A stretch of DNA of 64,000 nt, taken from assembly GCA_964424075.1 (NCBI GenBank), contig CAYRGY010000001.1, forward strand, positions 62,001 to 126,000, read 5' to 3'. Positions 1 through 14,513 of this stretch are shown here, one piece after another; within the stretch, counting starts at the first letter, position 1; each line of letters starts with the position of its first letter. The notes beneath the pieces were generated by a model, which was given only the letters and a program-made list of their open reading frames with translations, did no database searches and was not told where the DNA came from. This DNA is from CAYRGY01 sp964424075. Its GTDB lineage: Bacteria; Patescibacteriota; Gracilibacteria; UBA1369. Position numbers and translations under genes: made by a program.

Positions 1-429
1 TTCCTTTTTGCTTTTATCATGCCTAAAAAGACTCAAAAGGGAGTTGATGCACTGATTAAAATCAAAGGTCTCGAAGAATTCATCAGCACTGCTGAGAAAG
101 ATCGACTAAAATTTTATGAAGAAAAAAATATCTTTGAAAAGATTTTACCCTATGCCATTGCCTTAAATCTGGCTGACAAATGGGCTAAAGCTTGCGAAGG
201 AATCATGAAGCAAAAACCTGACTGGTACAGTTCCAGCGATAAAAATTTAATGAATAGTTTCAACACTTACGCCTTTTTGAATACATTAAATCGCTTTGAT
301 AACAGCTTAACCTCCAGCATCACTTCTGCACCAAGAAGCACCTCTTCTTCCTCAGGTATTAGTGGATTCAGTGGTGGAGGCGGATTTTCCGGAGGCGGAT
401 TCGGCGGAGGAGGTGGCAGCAGCTGGTAA
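1..429 (+). CDS. DUF2207-type membrane protein, C-terminal part (cut by window edge)
   Basis: The reading frame is open from base 1, so the first ATG at 19 is internal and the gene is truncated at its 5' end by the window. The visible part has the pattern of the DUF2207 (YciQ-like) family C-terminus: a cytosolic helical segment containing GLEEFISTAEKDRLKF and LPYAIALNLADKWAK, then a serine stretch and a glycine-rich tail ending in GGGGGSSW. Known members are multi-pass membrane proteins of unknown function, common in CPR and Gram-positive bacteria. It converges on uvrB with no gap (429/430). The family call rests on the C-terminal signature only. Confidence 0.75.
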   Translation, partial: FLFAFIMPKKTQKGVDALIKIKGLEEFISTAEKDRLKFYEEKNIFEKILPYAIALNLADKWAKACEGIMKQKPDWYSSSDKNLMNSFNTYAFLNTLNRFDNSLTSSITSAPRSTSSSSGISGFSGGGGFSGGGFGGGGGSSW

Positions 430-2400
430 TTATAAGCCAAACTCTTCTTTCAATTCATCAATTTGATCACGCAAATCTGCAGCTTTCTCAAACTCCAGAT
501 TCTGAGCAGCCAAATCCATTTGATCTTCCAGTTCTTCAATCAAACGTTTTTGTTCGCTCTTAGGCACCTTAGTTGGATCTATATGCTTATCAACATGTTC
601 CTTAGATTTACCTTCCATAGCGATATCTTTAACCGCACGCACAATTGTCTCAGGTGTAATACCATGTTCTTTATTATATGCAATCTGTTTCTCCTTCCTT
701 CTTTCAGTCTCATCCAAGGCAAATTTCATCGAATCGGTAATTCGATCAGCATACATGGCCACAAAACCATTAACATTTCTGGCGCAACGACCAATTGTTT
801 GTATAAGCGCAGTTTTGCTTCGCAAAAAACCTTCTTTATCGGCATCCAAAATCGCCACCATCGAAACTTCAGGCAAATCCAAACCTTCTCGCAGAAGATT
901 AATACCCACCAACACATCAAATTTTCCTAATCTCAAATCACGCAATATTTCTATTCTTTCAATTGTATCAATATCCGAATGCAAATAACGCACCTTCACT
1001 CCTACATCAGTCAAATAGTCAGTTAAATCTTCAGCGGAGCGTTTGGTCAATGTCGACACCAAAACTCTCTCCTTTACCTTCACACGCTTATTTATTTCAT
1101 TTAACAAATCATCAACCTGATTTTTACGTGGCCTCACCTCCACCGTTGGATCAGTCAAACCGGTAGGCCGAATTATTTGTTCTACAATATCTTTACCACT
1201 ATGTTCCAATTCATATTTAGCCGGAGTAGCGGAAACATAAACCGCCTTATTTACCAGCTTCTCAAACTCTTCAAACTTCAGCGGTCGATTATCATGAGCT
1301 GAAGGCAATCGAAAACCATAATTCACCAAATTCTCTTTACGGGAAAAATTCCCATTATGCATACCCCCGATTTGCGGCAATGTCATATGTGATTCATCAA
1401 CAAAGACCAAAAAATCATCAGGAAAATAGTCAATTAAAGTAGCCGGTGGCTGACCGACCCCTCTAGAATTCAAATAACGAGTATAGTTTTCAATTCCCTG
1501 GCAATAACCCGTTTCTAACAAAATCTCCATATCATACTCAGTACGAGTCTTAATTCGTTCCGCTTCCAACAAACGCCCTTGTTTTAACAATTCCTGATAA
1601 CGCAAATCAAGATCTGCCCGGATATGCTTAACAGCCTTTTCAATCTTTTCCTTGGAAGTTATATCATGTTTAGCAGGAAAGATCTTTACCGCATCAAGTT
1701 CTCGCAATTCCTCTCCGGTAAACGAATCCGCCTCTGTAATTTTTTCAATTTCATCTCCAAAAAATTCTACTCTAAAAATCGAATCTCTATCCGGTGGAAA
1801 GATTTCCACAGTATCACCTAAAACATGAAACATACCCTGTCTAAATTCCAATTGACTTCGAGTATATTGAATATCCGTCAAATGCCTTAATAATTTATCT
1901 CTCTTACGTTCCTCACCAACCTTTAACTCAATAGCAAACTCCGCATAGTCCTCCACATTTCCAAGTCCATAAATACAAGATACTGATGCCACAATCAGCA
2001 CATCGCGTCTAGTTAACAAATTCACTGTAGCAGCATGTCTGAATTTATTAATTTCATCATTGATAGAAGAATCTTTTTCTATATATGTATCAGTAGTAGG
2101 AATATATGCCTCCGGCTGATAATAGTCATAATATGACACAAAATAGCTAACCGCATTTTCAGGAAAAAACTCCTTAAACTCATTGCATAGCTGAGCAGCC
2201 AAGGTTTTATTATGAGCAATCACTAAAGTCGGCTTCTGAGTTTGAGCAATAACATTAGCCATACTATAAGTTTTTCCCGAACCAGTAACACCTAAAAGTG
2301 TCTGATGCTTTTTCCCCTTACCAATATTATTCACCATTTTCTTGATTGCCTGAGGCTGATCCCCTGCCGGCTTATATGGTGCTACAAGCTTAAAATCCAC
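430..2400 (-). CDS. uvrB: UvrABC excision nuclease subunit B
   Basis: DNA-damage recognition helicase-like subunit of nucleotide excision repair; it is loaded by UvrA and recruits UvrC for incision. At 656 aa it is the usual length. Visible features in order: N-terminal FKLVAPYKPAGDQPQAI, Walker A GVTGSGKT near residue 40, the damage-binding beta-hairpin region YYDYYQPEAYIP near residue 92, DESHMTLPQ (Walker B/DE box), helicase motif VI around QTIGRCARN, and a C-terminal UVR coiled coil (LEFEKAADLRDQIDELKEE) that binds UvrC. The start is GTG at 2398-2400, chosen because the conserved N-terminus begins there; no clear Shine-Dalgarno is visible. It is probably transcribed alone. Confidence 0.97.
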   Translation of the reverse strand: MDFKLVAPYKPAGDQPQAIKKMVNNIGKGKKHQTLLGVTGSGKTYSMANVIAQTQKPTLVIAHNKTLAAQLCNEFKEFFPENAVSYFVSYYDYYQPEAYIPTTDTYIEKDSSINDEINKFRHAATVNLLTRRDVLIVASVSCIYGLGNVEDYAEFAIELKVGEERKRDKLLRHLTDIQYTRSQLEFRQGMFHVLGDTVEIFPPDRDSIFRVEFFGDEIEKITEADSFTGEELRELDAVKIFPAKHDITSKEKIEKAVKHIRADLDLRYQELLKQGRLLEAERIKTRTEYDMEILLETGYCQGIENYTRYLNSRGVGQPPATLIDYFPDDFLVFVDESHMTLPQIGGMHNGNFSRKENLVNYGFRLPSAHDNRPLKFEEFEKLVNKAVYVSATPAKYELEHSGKDIVEQIIRPTGLTDPTVEVRPRKNQVDDLLNEINKRVKVKERVLVSTLTKRSAEDLTDYLTDVGVKVRYLHSDIDTIERIEILRDLRLGKFDVLVGINLLREGLDLPEVSMVAILDADKEGFLRSKTALIQTIGRCARNVNGFVAMYADRITDSMKFALDETERRKEKQIAYNKEHGITPETIVRAVKDIAMEGKSKEHVDKHIDPTKVPKSEQKRLIEELEDQMDLAAQNLEFEKAADLRDQIDELKEEFGL

Positions 2401-3009
2401 AAAAAATTGATTATTTGAAGTTAATCTTAGTCTAAAATGCCCTTCTGATCAATCTTGTAATATTCCCCTACTTATATGGTTATAATTTTTGTTCGATTTA
2501 ACAACTAGCTATTCAGGTTAAATTTTGACCTTCCGGCAAACAATATTCGCCAGCTTAAGGCCAATACTCTACGTGAATAGTCTAGAACGAAGATGATTTG
2601 ACAGAAATACCAATCCATTTTCCAACCATTTTCTGTTTACAAATCCTGAATATTGTGTATAACTATCATGTATCATTGCATCTCTGCAAGCAACCAATCT
2701 AGGTAAAAAGACACGCTAGCGCGCGACTTGACACCAATATGAGAAGTTGTCTTAAAGAGTCAATGATAAGTACTTAGACAAATTGCTTAGCTAAACTTAG
2801 ACAATTTATTTCATCTGCACCAAATTCATGTCCAGCAACACTGCCGGGCAATTCGGCTAGTGCGGTCTCAAATCCGCCAAGCGCCTGATCAACCGTTCCC
2901 TCATTACCCACGGGGTGACACGCCCCATCACCAAGCGGGCCAAAAACCCCGTGAATCAATCAAAAGTCCAGGAGTCACGCACCCCTGGCAGGAGGCAACT
3001 ACAAAAACC
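2401..3009. other. intergenic stretch with compositional switch
   Basis: There is no convincing gene in these 609 bases. The left part is AT-rich like the rest of the contig; from about 2840 the sequence becomes GC-rich and stays so to about 9325. Two copies of ACTTAGACAA (2772-2781 and 2795-2804) lie 23 bp apart just before the switch. A TTGACA (2728-2733) followed after 17 bp by CTTAAA is a poor forward promoter candidate for the repeat lipoprotein gene. An in-frame extension of that gene back to 2860 has no ribosome site and no lipoprotein logic, so it was not used. Confidence 0.5.
2424..2452 (-). promoter_or_regulatory. weak sigma70-like promoter for uvrB
   Basis: On the minus strand TTGATC (2447-2452) and TAAGAT (2424-2429) are separated by 17 bp. 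Each hexamer matches four of six consensus bases. It lies 24 bp upstream of the GTG start. The call is tentative. Confidence 0.35.
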
Positions 3010-9129
<6,120 letters not shown>

Positions 9130-9164
9130 GGACGCTGAAGCAGATACACCCCAAACCCGCTCAT

Positions 9165-9200
9165 CGGCCCCTCGAGCTCCCTGACGGGAGCTCGGGGCCG
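9165..9200 (+). terminator. GC-rich inverted repeat after the repeat lipoprotein gene
   Basis: CGGCCCC + GAGCTCCC (left) pairs with GGGAGCTC + GGGGCCG (right) around a TGAC loop with a two-base TC bulge. No T-tract follows, so it may be an RNA-stabilising 3' hairpin or a Rho-type end. It is part of the GC-rich island. Confidence 0.5.
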
Positions 9201-9283
9201 CTGGGCACCCACCTCTAGCTAAGCAAAAAGTCAGTTCGAAGCTGACCGAGCCTCAAAAACTCGAGTCAGTACGACAAATCGAT

Positions 9284-9325
9284 AAAGCCGGCCCCCGAGG
9301 ATCAAACCTCCTGGCCGGCTTTTCT
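9284..9325 (+). terminator. rho-independent terminator of the repeat lipoprotein gene
   Basis: AAAGCCGGCC pairs with GGCCGGCTTT, with a nested GAGG/CCTC stem in the loop, and runs into TTTTCTT. It marks the right edge of the GC-rich island. Confidence 0.75.
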
Positions 9326-9354
9326 TATGCCTCAATTTTAAAAATCCATCCTAA

Positions 9355-10599
9355 CTAATTGGAAATCTGACTTACTTTAAACAATACTTGCGCCACTTCC
9401 CTTCTGGTTACTTCCCTTCCTGGATTAAGCTCTTTCCCTTCAAACAAATTAAAATCATAGGAATACTTCGCTACATTAAAAAACCAGTCATCAGGTGATA
9501 CATCACTATAATTCGTTTCACTCATATGTGAACTGAATTCAGCTTGAGACAATAATAATTTCAAAAACTCTGCACGATTCACTGAACGTCCGGGTCGATA
9601 TAATCCTGCATCCTCGCCTGCCTCATATCCACCAATTAACCCCATTTCAACTCCCCGACAAATATACTGATAAGACCACTGATCCTCTCCTACATCAGAA
9701 AAAGCGGGCTCTCCCTGACAATAGTCCTCGCCCGCCTCATAATACTCCCAAAATTCCAAGACAACTTTAGCAATTTGATCTCTTTGCAAAATTCTTTCAG
9801 GCCTAAAAGAACCATCCGGATTACCAGTCATTACGCCTTGTGACTTTACAAATTTAAATGCTTCACAATCAGGATCATCCAACTTCAAATCCACAAAATC
9901 AGCACAATATTCACTTTCCACATCAACTGTGAACCGTGGAATATCAACTAAATTGCTCTCATTTCCACCTTCATCGCGCACTTTTATTTTACAATTATTA
10001 TATGTGCCGGCACTTAAAGGGTTTAGCGTAATAACATTCTCACCCTCTACCGCATTTCTTTCATTGCTAAGACAACTACCCTCATAAATAATTTCCCCTG
10101 CTTCAGATGTTTCAAAAGTAAATTCAGGCGTAGCAGTTTCTACAAGATCAGGAATAGGTCTAATCAGCTTGATATATGGCGCTACCAAATCCTTTGGTGG
10201 CTGAACTATTAGCCCTACATCAATCGTAAATTCGGGAATATTTAGTATATTACTCTGATTTGCATCTCCGTCGACTACCCAAATCTGACAATCTGAATAT
10301 GTGCCAACTTCCAATTCATCAAAAATAATAATATTTTCACCACTGATAATTTCCAGCTCACTACTGCTACAAGCACCCTTAAAATAAACCTGACCGGCTT
10401 TAGTAGAGCTGATAATAACCTCCGGAGTTTGATCAAATGTTGGTGATTCAACTCCCTCAATTAGCTTTATTGAAGGTGGGATTGATTGTTGGGCAATTTC
10501 AAAAAACTCCATTAATTGCGCCTTTGCAATCGGTACAACTACCAAAACACCCAACAAAAGTGTTAAAAAACCTATAATTTTCCTTTTGATATGAAACAT
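9355..10599 (-). CDS. SLH-domain surface protein with two Ig-like repeats
   Basis: A 414-residue exported protein. The N-terminus is a signal peptide (KRKIIGFLTLLLGVLVVVPIAKA). Two homologous beta-sandwich-like repeats follow, at about residues 50-130 and 145-228; both contain a G.C.S..E...G.N.I..L..GTY..C.I.V.D pattern and end in PEFTIDV or PRFTVDV. The last ~185 residues form three S-layer-homology domains (GNPDGSFRPERILQRDQIAK, then YRPGRSVNRAEFLK, then NPGREVTRREVAQVLFK). SLH domains normally bind secondary cell-wall polymers, so this is probably a wall-anchored surface protein. A related SLH protein is encoded at 51739-52572. Confidence 0.85.
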   Translation of the reverse strand: MFHIKRKIIGFLTLLLGVLVVVPIAKAQLMEFFEIAQQSIPPSIKLIEGVESPTFDQTPEVIISSTKAGQVYFKGACSSSELEIISGENIIIFDELEVGTYSDCQIWVVDGDANQSNILNIPEFTIDVGLIVQPPKDLVAPYIKLIRPIPDLVETATPEFTFETSEAGEIIYEGSCLSNERNAVEGENVITLNPLSAGTYNNCKIKVRDEGGNESNLVDIPRFTVDVESEYCADFVDLKLDDPDCEAFKFVKSQGVMTGNPDGSFRPERILQRDQIAKVVLEFWEYYEAGEDYCQGEPAFSDVGEDQWSYQYICRGVEMGLIGGYEAGEDAGLYRPGRSVNRAEFLKLLLSQAEFSSHMSETNYSDVSPDDWFFNVAKYSYDFNLFEGKELNPGREVTRREVAQVLFKVSQISN

Positions 10600-10706
10600 A
10601 AATATCGTTTACTTCAATTAGTTCTAACGAAATTGTTGCTGGGAAGTTACACCAAATTGACTAATTATGACAATAGGATTCAGCCGCAAAAAGAAACACA
10701 AAGCCA

Positions 10707-10887
10707 ATGAAACCCCTAGAATCAGTACCAGAAACAGATTCTCCTCCTAACAGTCAATCAGGAATAAGAGCTTTAAGTCCAACCTTGAGGCAACTAAAAA
10801 AATTTAATCATATTTATTGAAGAACAATTCTTACTACTACTAGGAGAAGAAAAAAACGGTCAGTTAAAAACTGATAGTACGCGCTAA
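10707..10887 (+). pseudogene. possible small gene broken at an A7 run
   Basis: An ATG at 10707 opens MKPLESVPETDSPPNSQSG and reads to a TGA at 10818. If one A of the A7 run near 10797-10803 is skipped, the frame continues as IFIEEQFLLLLGEEKNGQLK to TAA at 10885-10887, which looks coding. It may be a frameshifted remnant, a sequencing error or a slippage-expressed peptide of about 60 aa. The rest of the 10600-11051 gap shows nothing recognisable. Low certainty. Confidence 0.3.
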
Positions 10888-11051
10888 TCAATTTGAAAAT
10901 ATTGGAGATATACAGCTTTTATCGAGGCAAATCCATCGAGCTCTTATTAAAACTGAAAAATAATTTGACTTTTTGTCAAAAGTCATTTAAAGTACCCACT
11001 GGATTGTCCTGTCACTTTTTGATCGATTTAGACTGCTGCTTGACCACCCGT

Positions 11052-11726
11052 TTACTCAACATCGTTTGCAGGAGCTTTTTTACCGACTCCCATTTTACCG
11101 GCCATAGTGACAGCTCGACTAGCCAACCTGGGAATTTTAGCACTCATCCCCTCAGTAATTAGTGATATTTTTTCTTCCGAAACTCCGGCCTCCCGAGCCT
11201 GCTGTGCTAATTGTTGTTTCCGCTTTTCAAAATCTTTGACTGTCCAGCGATTGGCTTTGAAGAAATAATCTGCGACATCACCGGCCACTGGTATAGCTCC
11301 AATAAAAAAGTCTGCTGTCTGTAGTCCAATGATCTTCAAATATGTTCCAGTACTTACACCCGCCCGAGCTCCTTCAAAAATCAAATATAAACCTGCAACC
11401 ACTGATGAACCAGCATCTCCTAGCTCAGGAATTAAACTCACTAATGCATCCAATCCATAAGTATCAGTATAGGTAGCGAAAAGCCTGACTCTTTCCTCAG
11501 AACCAGCCGCTCGCTTTAATTTTTCAATTATTAGCTTTTGTTCATCTGTCAATTCTTTCTGCTGATTAGCTTTCTCGACATCTGCATCAATATCATGCAT
11601 CACCTCTTCTCTTTCCTCTCTAGCTATCTCTGTTACCGGCTTTACATAAGAGTCTGATATTGGCTCTGGAGAGCCTGTTGAAGTTGATGGCAAAACTTCA
11701 TCTTGTTGACTTGCTGCTTCACCCAT
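11052..11726 (-). CDS. DUF4112 membrane protein
   Basis: 224 aa. The central part carries the DUF4112 (PF13430) signature: LDALVSLIPELGDAGSSVVAGLYLIFEGARAG, then IGLQTADFFIGAIPVAGDVADYFFKANRWTVKDFEKR. Two hydrophobic segments (about 113-135 and 149-167) should cross or dip into the membrane, each with the recurring IP.xGD motif. The N-terminal ~85 residues are acidic and helical, and the C-terminal tail is basic. Family function is unknown. It is divergently transcribed from the gene at 11855 across a 128-bp AT-rich region containing an inverted repeat. Confidence 0.8.
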   Translation of the reverse strand: MGEAASQQDEVLPSTSTGSPEPISDSYVKPVTEIAREEREEVMHDIDADVEKANQQKELTDEQKLIIEKLKRAAGSEERVRLFATYTDTYGLDALVSLIPELGDAGSSVVAGLYLIFEGARAGVSTGTYLKIIGLQTADFFIGAIPVAGDVADYFFKANRWTVKDFEKRKQQLAQQAREAGVSEEKISLITEGMSAKIPRLASRAVTMAGKMGVGKKAPANDVE

Positions 11727-11807
11727 ATTTTTTTAGTTAACAAATAATTTATATTATTATAATATAATTATCCCCATATTCACAATTAAAAAAAGCTCAG
11801 AAAATAC

Positions 11808-11823
11808 TTCACAATTTTGTGAA
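11808..11823. promoter_or_regulatory. TTCACAA/TTGTGAA inverted repeat in a divergent promoter region
   Basis: The arms TTCACAA and TTGTGAA are separated by TT. A further half site TTCACAA occurs at 11779-11785. A TATAAAT -10-like box (11829-11835) follows, leading into the gene at 11855. The layout suggests an operator, but no regulator is identifiable. Confidence 0.35.
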
Positions 11824-11854
11824 TAGGGTATAAATAATAGTTATAAAACAAAAA

Positions 11855-13069
11855 GTGAGCAGAAAAATGCGCAATTCACAACCTTCCGAAGTAAGAATTT
11901 CTGAAATACCGGAAGACCCACAAATACCGGCAACTCCAGGAGTTCCCAAAACAACTACCTTGAGCCCTCATTCATCAATTTCTGACCTAGCTCAGGGTGT
12001 TAAAAACACCATCTGGAGATGGGGTAAAAGAATTTCTGGAGAATGGAGTTTACACCCAAATGCAACAGATACACAGCTTTCTGAGAAATATTTGCAGCTT
12101 AAGCAAGAATATCCTATCGATTCTGTAGTTCGAATTGTAAAAAACCACGGCCAGAAGATTCACCAGGCAGTTGTGCTTGAATATTTTGACGACAAAGAAA
12201 CTGTCCTACTGCTTGTCATTGACGATAATCTTAGGGACCCACATCAAAGAATGTATTTAATGCGCACCCATGAATTCGAACATTATGTCCCTGACAGAAG
12301 ACTTTCCGTTTTACAACCCATCGAGGCTGAACCAATTTATAAAATAGATGATATCATCTATCATAAAAACAGTAAAAGAATGGTAGAGGAAGGGCAAATT
12401 ATCACCATGGATCCGAGTCAAAACTATGTCAAAGCCTTTTTCCCAAACTGTAAAAAATTCCGTTGGCTACGTCTTAAAGACATCAATCAAACTCTGCAAA
12501 CTGTTATGTTTTCTGGACAGAATAGCACTTTTACTCAAACCACTACATTTGAAAGGACCATTAATGGTAAACCAATGCAAGTTGAAATCTCAGCATCACT
12601 AGATATTGATGGAGTATACCGCATTCGACTCACTCCCAGACTCTTATCAGAAAATCATACCGGCAATGAAGCTAGCGGTTTTATTACCATGATTTCCGAA
12701 GACAAATGTGAAGCTAAAACTGCTTATGATTACGCATTAGCTCGAGCTCAGGATGATCGCTATGACTTGCAACACATTGCTCGTAAGCTGAATAAAAAAC
12801 ACTATTTACCTCGTCCACCACAAACAACTCTGGACGAATATGATGACGAATGGCCAGGAGAACCAGATTCAGACATAATAGCATCCGTTCCAAATACTCA
12901 AGTAGCGATTGAACCACCACCATTAGAACACGCACCGGCTTTCGCTGAACCACCAACCGCCATACAAAACCACGCTCTTGCTGAACAACCAACCGTAGTC
13001 CACAATAAGATTGCCTGGACTCCTGAACAACAAGCTTCCACTAAAGTTGCTAAGCCAAAACAATCCTAG
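11855..13069 (+). CDS. unknown protein with two SH3-like modules
   Basis: Up to 404 aa from GTG 11855; ATG 11867 (400 aa) is an equally possible start, and neither has a clear ribosome site. I do not recognise the family. The N-terminal ~65 residues are Pro/Ser-rich and probably disordered. Two similar beta-rich segments follow (about residues 88-148 and 164-215); both begin D.V.R or D.I.. with H/KN and end with an L/MR motif, reminiscent of SH3-like barrels. A third region at about 225-320 contains an FERTINGKPMQVEISASLD strand pair. The tail is Pro-rich and repetitive. There is no signal peptide or membrane segment. It overlaps the convergent gene at 13050 by 20 bp. Confidence 0.7.
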   Translation: MSRKMRNSQPSEVRISEIPEDPQIPATPGVPKTTTLSPHSSISDLAQGVKNTIWRWGKRISGEWSLHPNATDTQLSEKYLQLKQEYPIDSVVRIVKNHGQKIHQAVVLEYFDDKETVLLLVIDDNLRDPHQRMYLMRTHEFEHYVPDRRLSVLQPIEAEPIYKIDDIIYHKNSKRMVEEGQIITMDPSQNYVKAFFPNCKKFRWLRLKDINQTLQTVMFSGQNSTFTQTTTFERTINGKPMQVEISASLDIDGVYRIRLTPRLLSENHTGNEASGFITMISEDKCEAKTAYDYALARAQDDRYDLQHIARKLNKKHYLPRPPQTTLDEYDDEWPGEPDSDIIASVPNTQVAIEPPPLEHAPAFAEPPTAIQNHALAEQPTVVHNKIAWTPEQQASTKVAKPKQS

Positions 13070-14384
13070 CTAGTATTCTCTGAATACTCTCTCTTACCAC
13101 CAACTTCACTCTCTGCACATCTTCATCTGATGGTTTTAAAGCTATTGCATTTTTACACAAATTCACTTTAAAACGACTATCCAAATCTACTGCTTTATCA
13201 TTTTGATCATAAGGCGCTACACGATAATAAGCCTTTTCAAACACAGCTTCATATCCATCCTGAAAATCAGGTCTAACCACAAAATCAATAAAATATCGCA
13301 TACATCCATCATGATTATCCCTATCTCCATTAAGCGCTATACCTTTAGAAGGAACGAAACCTTCGATTACCGCTTGCCCCTTTGCAAACTTTTGCAAAAA
13401 TATCGCCATTTTTACACGTTCATTAAGCATAAATATATGATTTTCATCTCCACAAACACCATTTACCACTTTGATAACAACATAGGGATAATTACCAATA
13501 TTGATTAGACGATCACCTACTCTAATCATATTCTCCAAAAAGGCATTCACCTGCCTAAAATCACCTCGCCAAATCATAAATGGCGCTCTATTTCGATCTG
13601 GAATAAATTCTTTATGCTGAGTTTTACTTTCAATTTTAGTCTCCAATTCAACTGGATTTACTAAAGGTGGCAAATAATCTTCAACTACCACCTTAGTTAA
13701 ATCTGGATGTATAAAACATTTCTGATCTTCATCTTCAGACACCAAAACCCTGGGCACATAATGCTTCAAGGGAAATTTTTTAAATATTCTTCTGATCAAT
13801 TCAGGAAAATATGCATCGGCAATACCATTAATACTCACATTTTTATTCCCCATATCCTTTTGGATTATAAGCCCCAAAGCTATATCTATACCAATTCGGG
13901 TAATGCCAAAAAGCCTCCTCGCAACAATTTTGATGTCATTTCCATTTTTTTTATTTCCCTGAAATGCTTGTATTTCTGCTACACAGCTTTTCTTTAAGCA
14001 AGCAAATTCAGCATCATCATTGGCAATTAAACTTATCTCTCTATCAATCATTTCCCATAAATCCGCTATTTGATCAGCATCTACACTTCTCTCCCAATTG
14101 CTCATCCTATCATTCAAACTCATACCACCAATCTGATCGATTTTTGTCTTATTTTGAGCATTTACAAACGGCTCCCTACGCATGTCAGATTCCAACTCAC
14201 ATTGTCTGACCCGCATTATATTCAACAAAAGTTGCCTGCGCACTTCTTCAATTTGCTGACCATATACTTTAATCAGACCTTGATAACCTGATCTCTTGCC
14301 ATTGATTTCTATAATTGCCACCTGGTTACTGGGAGTGATTTTAGCATCATAACCAAGAGTAATAAGAGGCGGACATTTTCGCAT
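13050..14384 (-). CDS. unknown 444-aa protein with weak ATP-grasp resemblance
   Basis: ATG start at 14382-14384, preceding a coherent soluble protein without signal peptide. The N-terminus (YDAKITPSNQVAIIEINGKRSG) resembles the metal-binding strand of ATP-grasp enzymes (DxxxxxxG....EIN), and the C-terminal third (YFIDFVVRPDFQDG, then AYYRVAPYD, KVNLCKNAIALKPSDED) resembles the RR..N.s.Ga part of such enzymes, but in reversed order relative to the usual fold. The middle is helical. The resemblance is an inference from short motifs, and the safe call is unknown protein. Its 3' end overlaps the convergent gene by 20 bp. Confidence 0.65.
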   Translation of the reverse strand: MRKCPPLITLGYDAKITPSNQVAIIEINGKRSGYQGLIKVYGQQIEEVRRQLLLNIMRVRQCELESDMRREPFVNAQNKTKIDQIGGMSLNDRMSNWERSVDADQIADLWEMIDREISLIANDDAEFACLKKSCVAEIQAFQGNKKNGNDIKIVARRLFGITRIGIDIALGLIIQKDMGNKNVSINGIADAYFPELIRRIFKKFPLKHYVPRVLVSEDEDQKCFIHPDLTKVVVEDYLPPLVNPVELETKIESKTQHKEFIPDRNRAPFMIWRGDFRQVNAFLENMIRVGDRLINIGNYPYVVIKVVNGVCGDENHIFMLNERVKMAIFLQKFAKGQAVIEGFVPSKGIALNGDRDNHDGCMRYFIDFVVRPDFQDGYEAVFEKAYYRVAPYDQNDKAVDLDSRFKVNLCKNAIALKPSDEDVQRVKLVVRESIQRILARIVLA

Positions 14385-14513
14385 AAATTGTCTTACAAGA
14401 GGTCTTTATAGCTTATCCTCATTATTTTTACAAGTAGCAATTTGACATATCCTCAATTAATTGAAAAAAGCGTGGCGTACACACTTTTCTCTTCACTAAA
14501 CAATATTTAACTC

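Noticed and set aside
2860..3009. In-frame extension of the repeat lipoprotein to 2860
   Set aside because: ATG 3010 has a GGAGG 14 bp upstream and begins a clean lipoprotein signal; the extension has neither.
11052..11162. Forward open frame overlapping the DUF4112 gene end (10893-11162)
   Set aside because: Composition and overlap with a clearly coding minus-strand gene point to a shadow.
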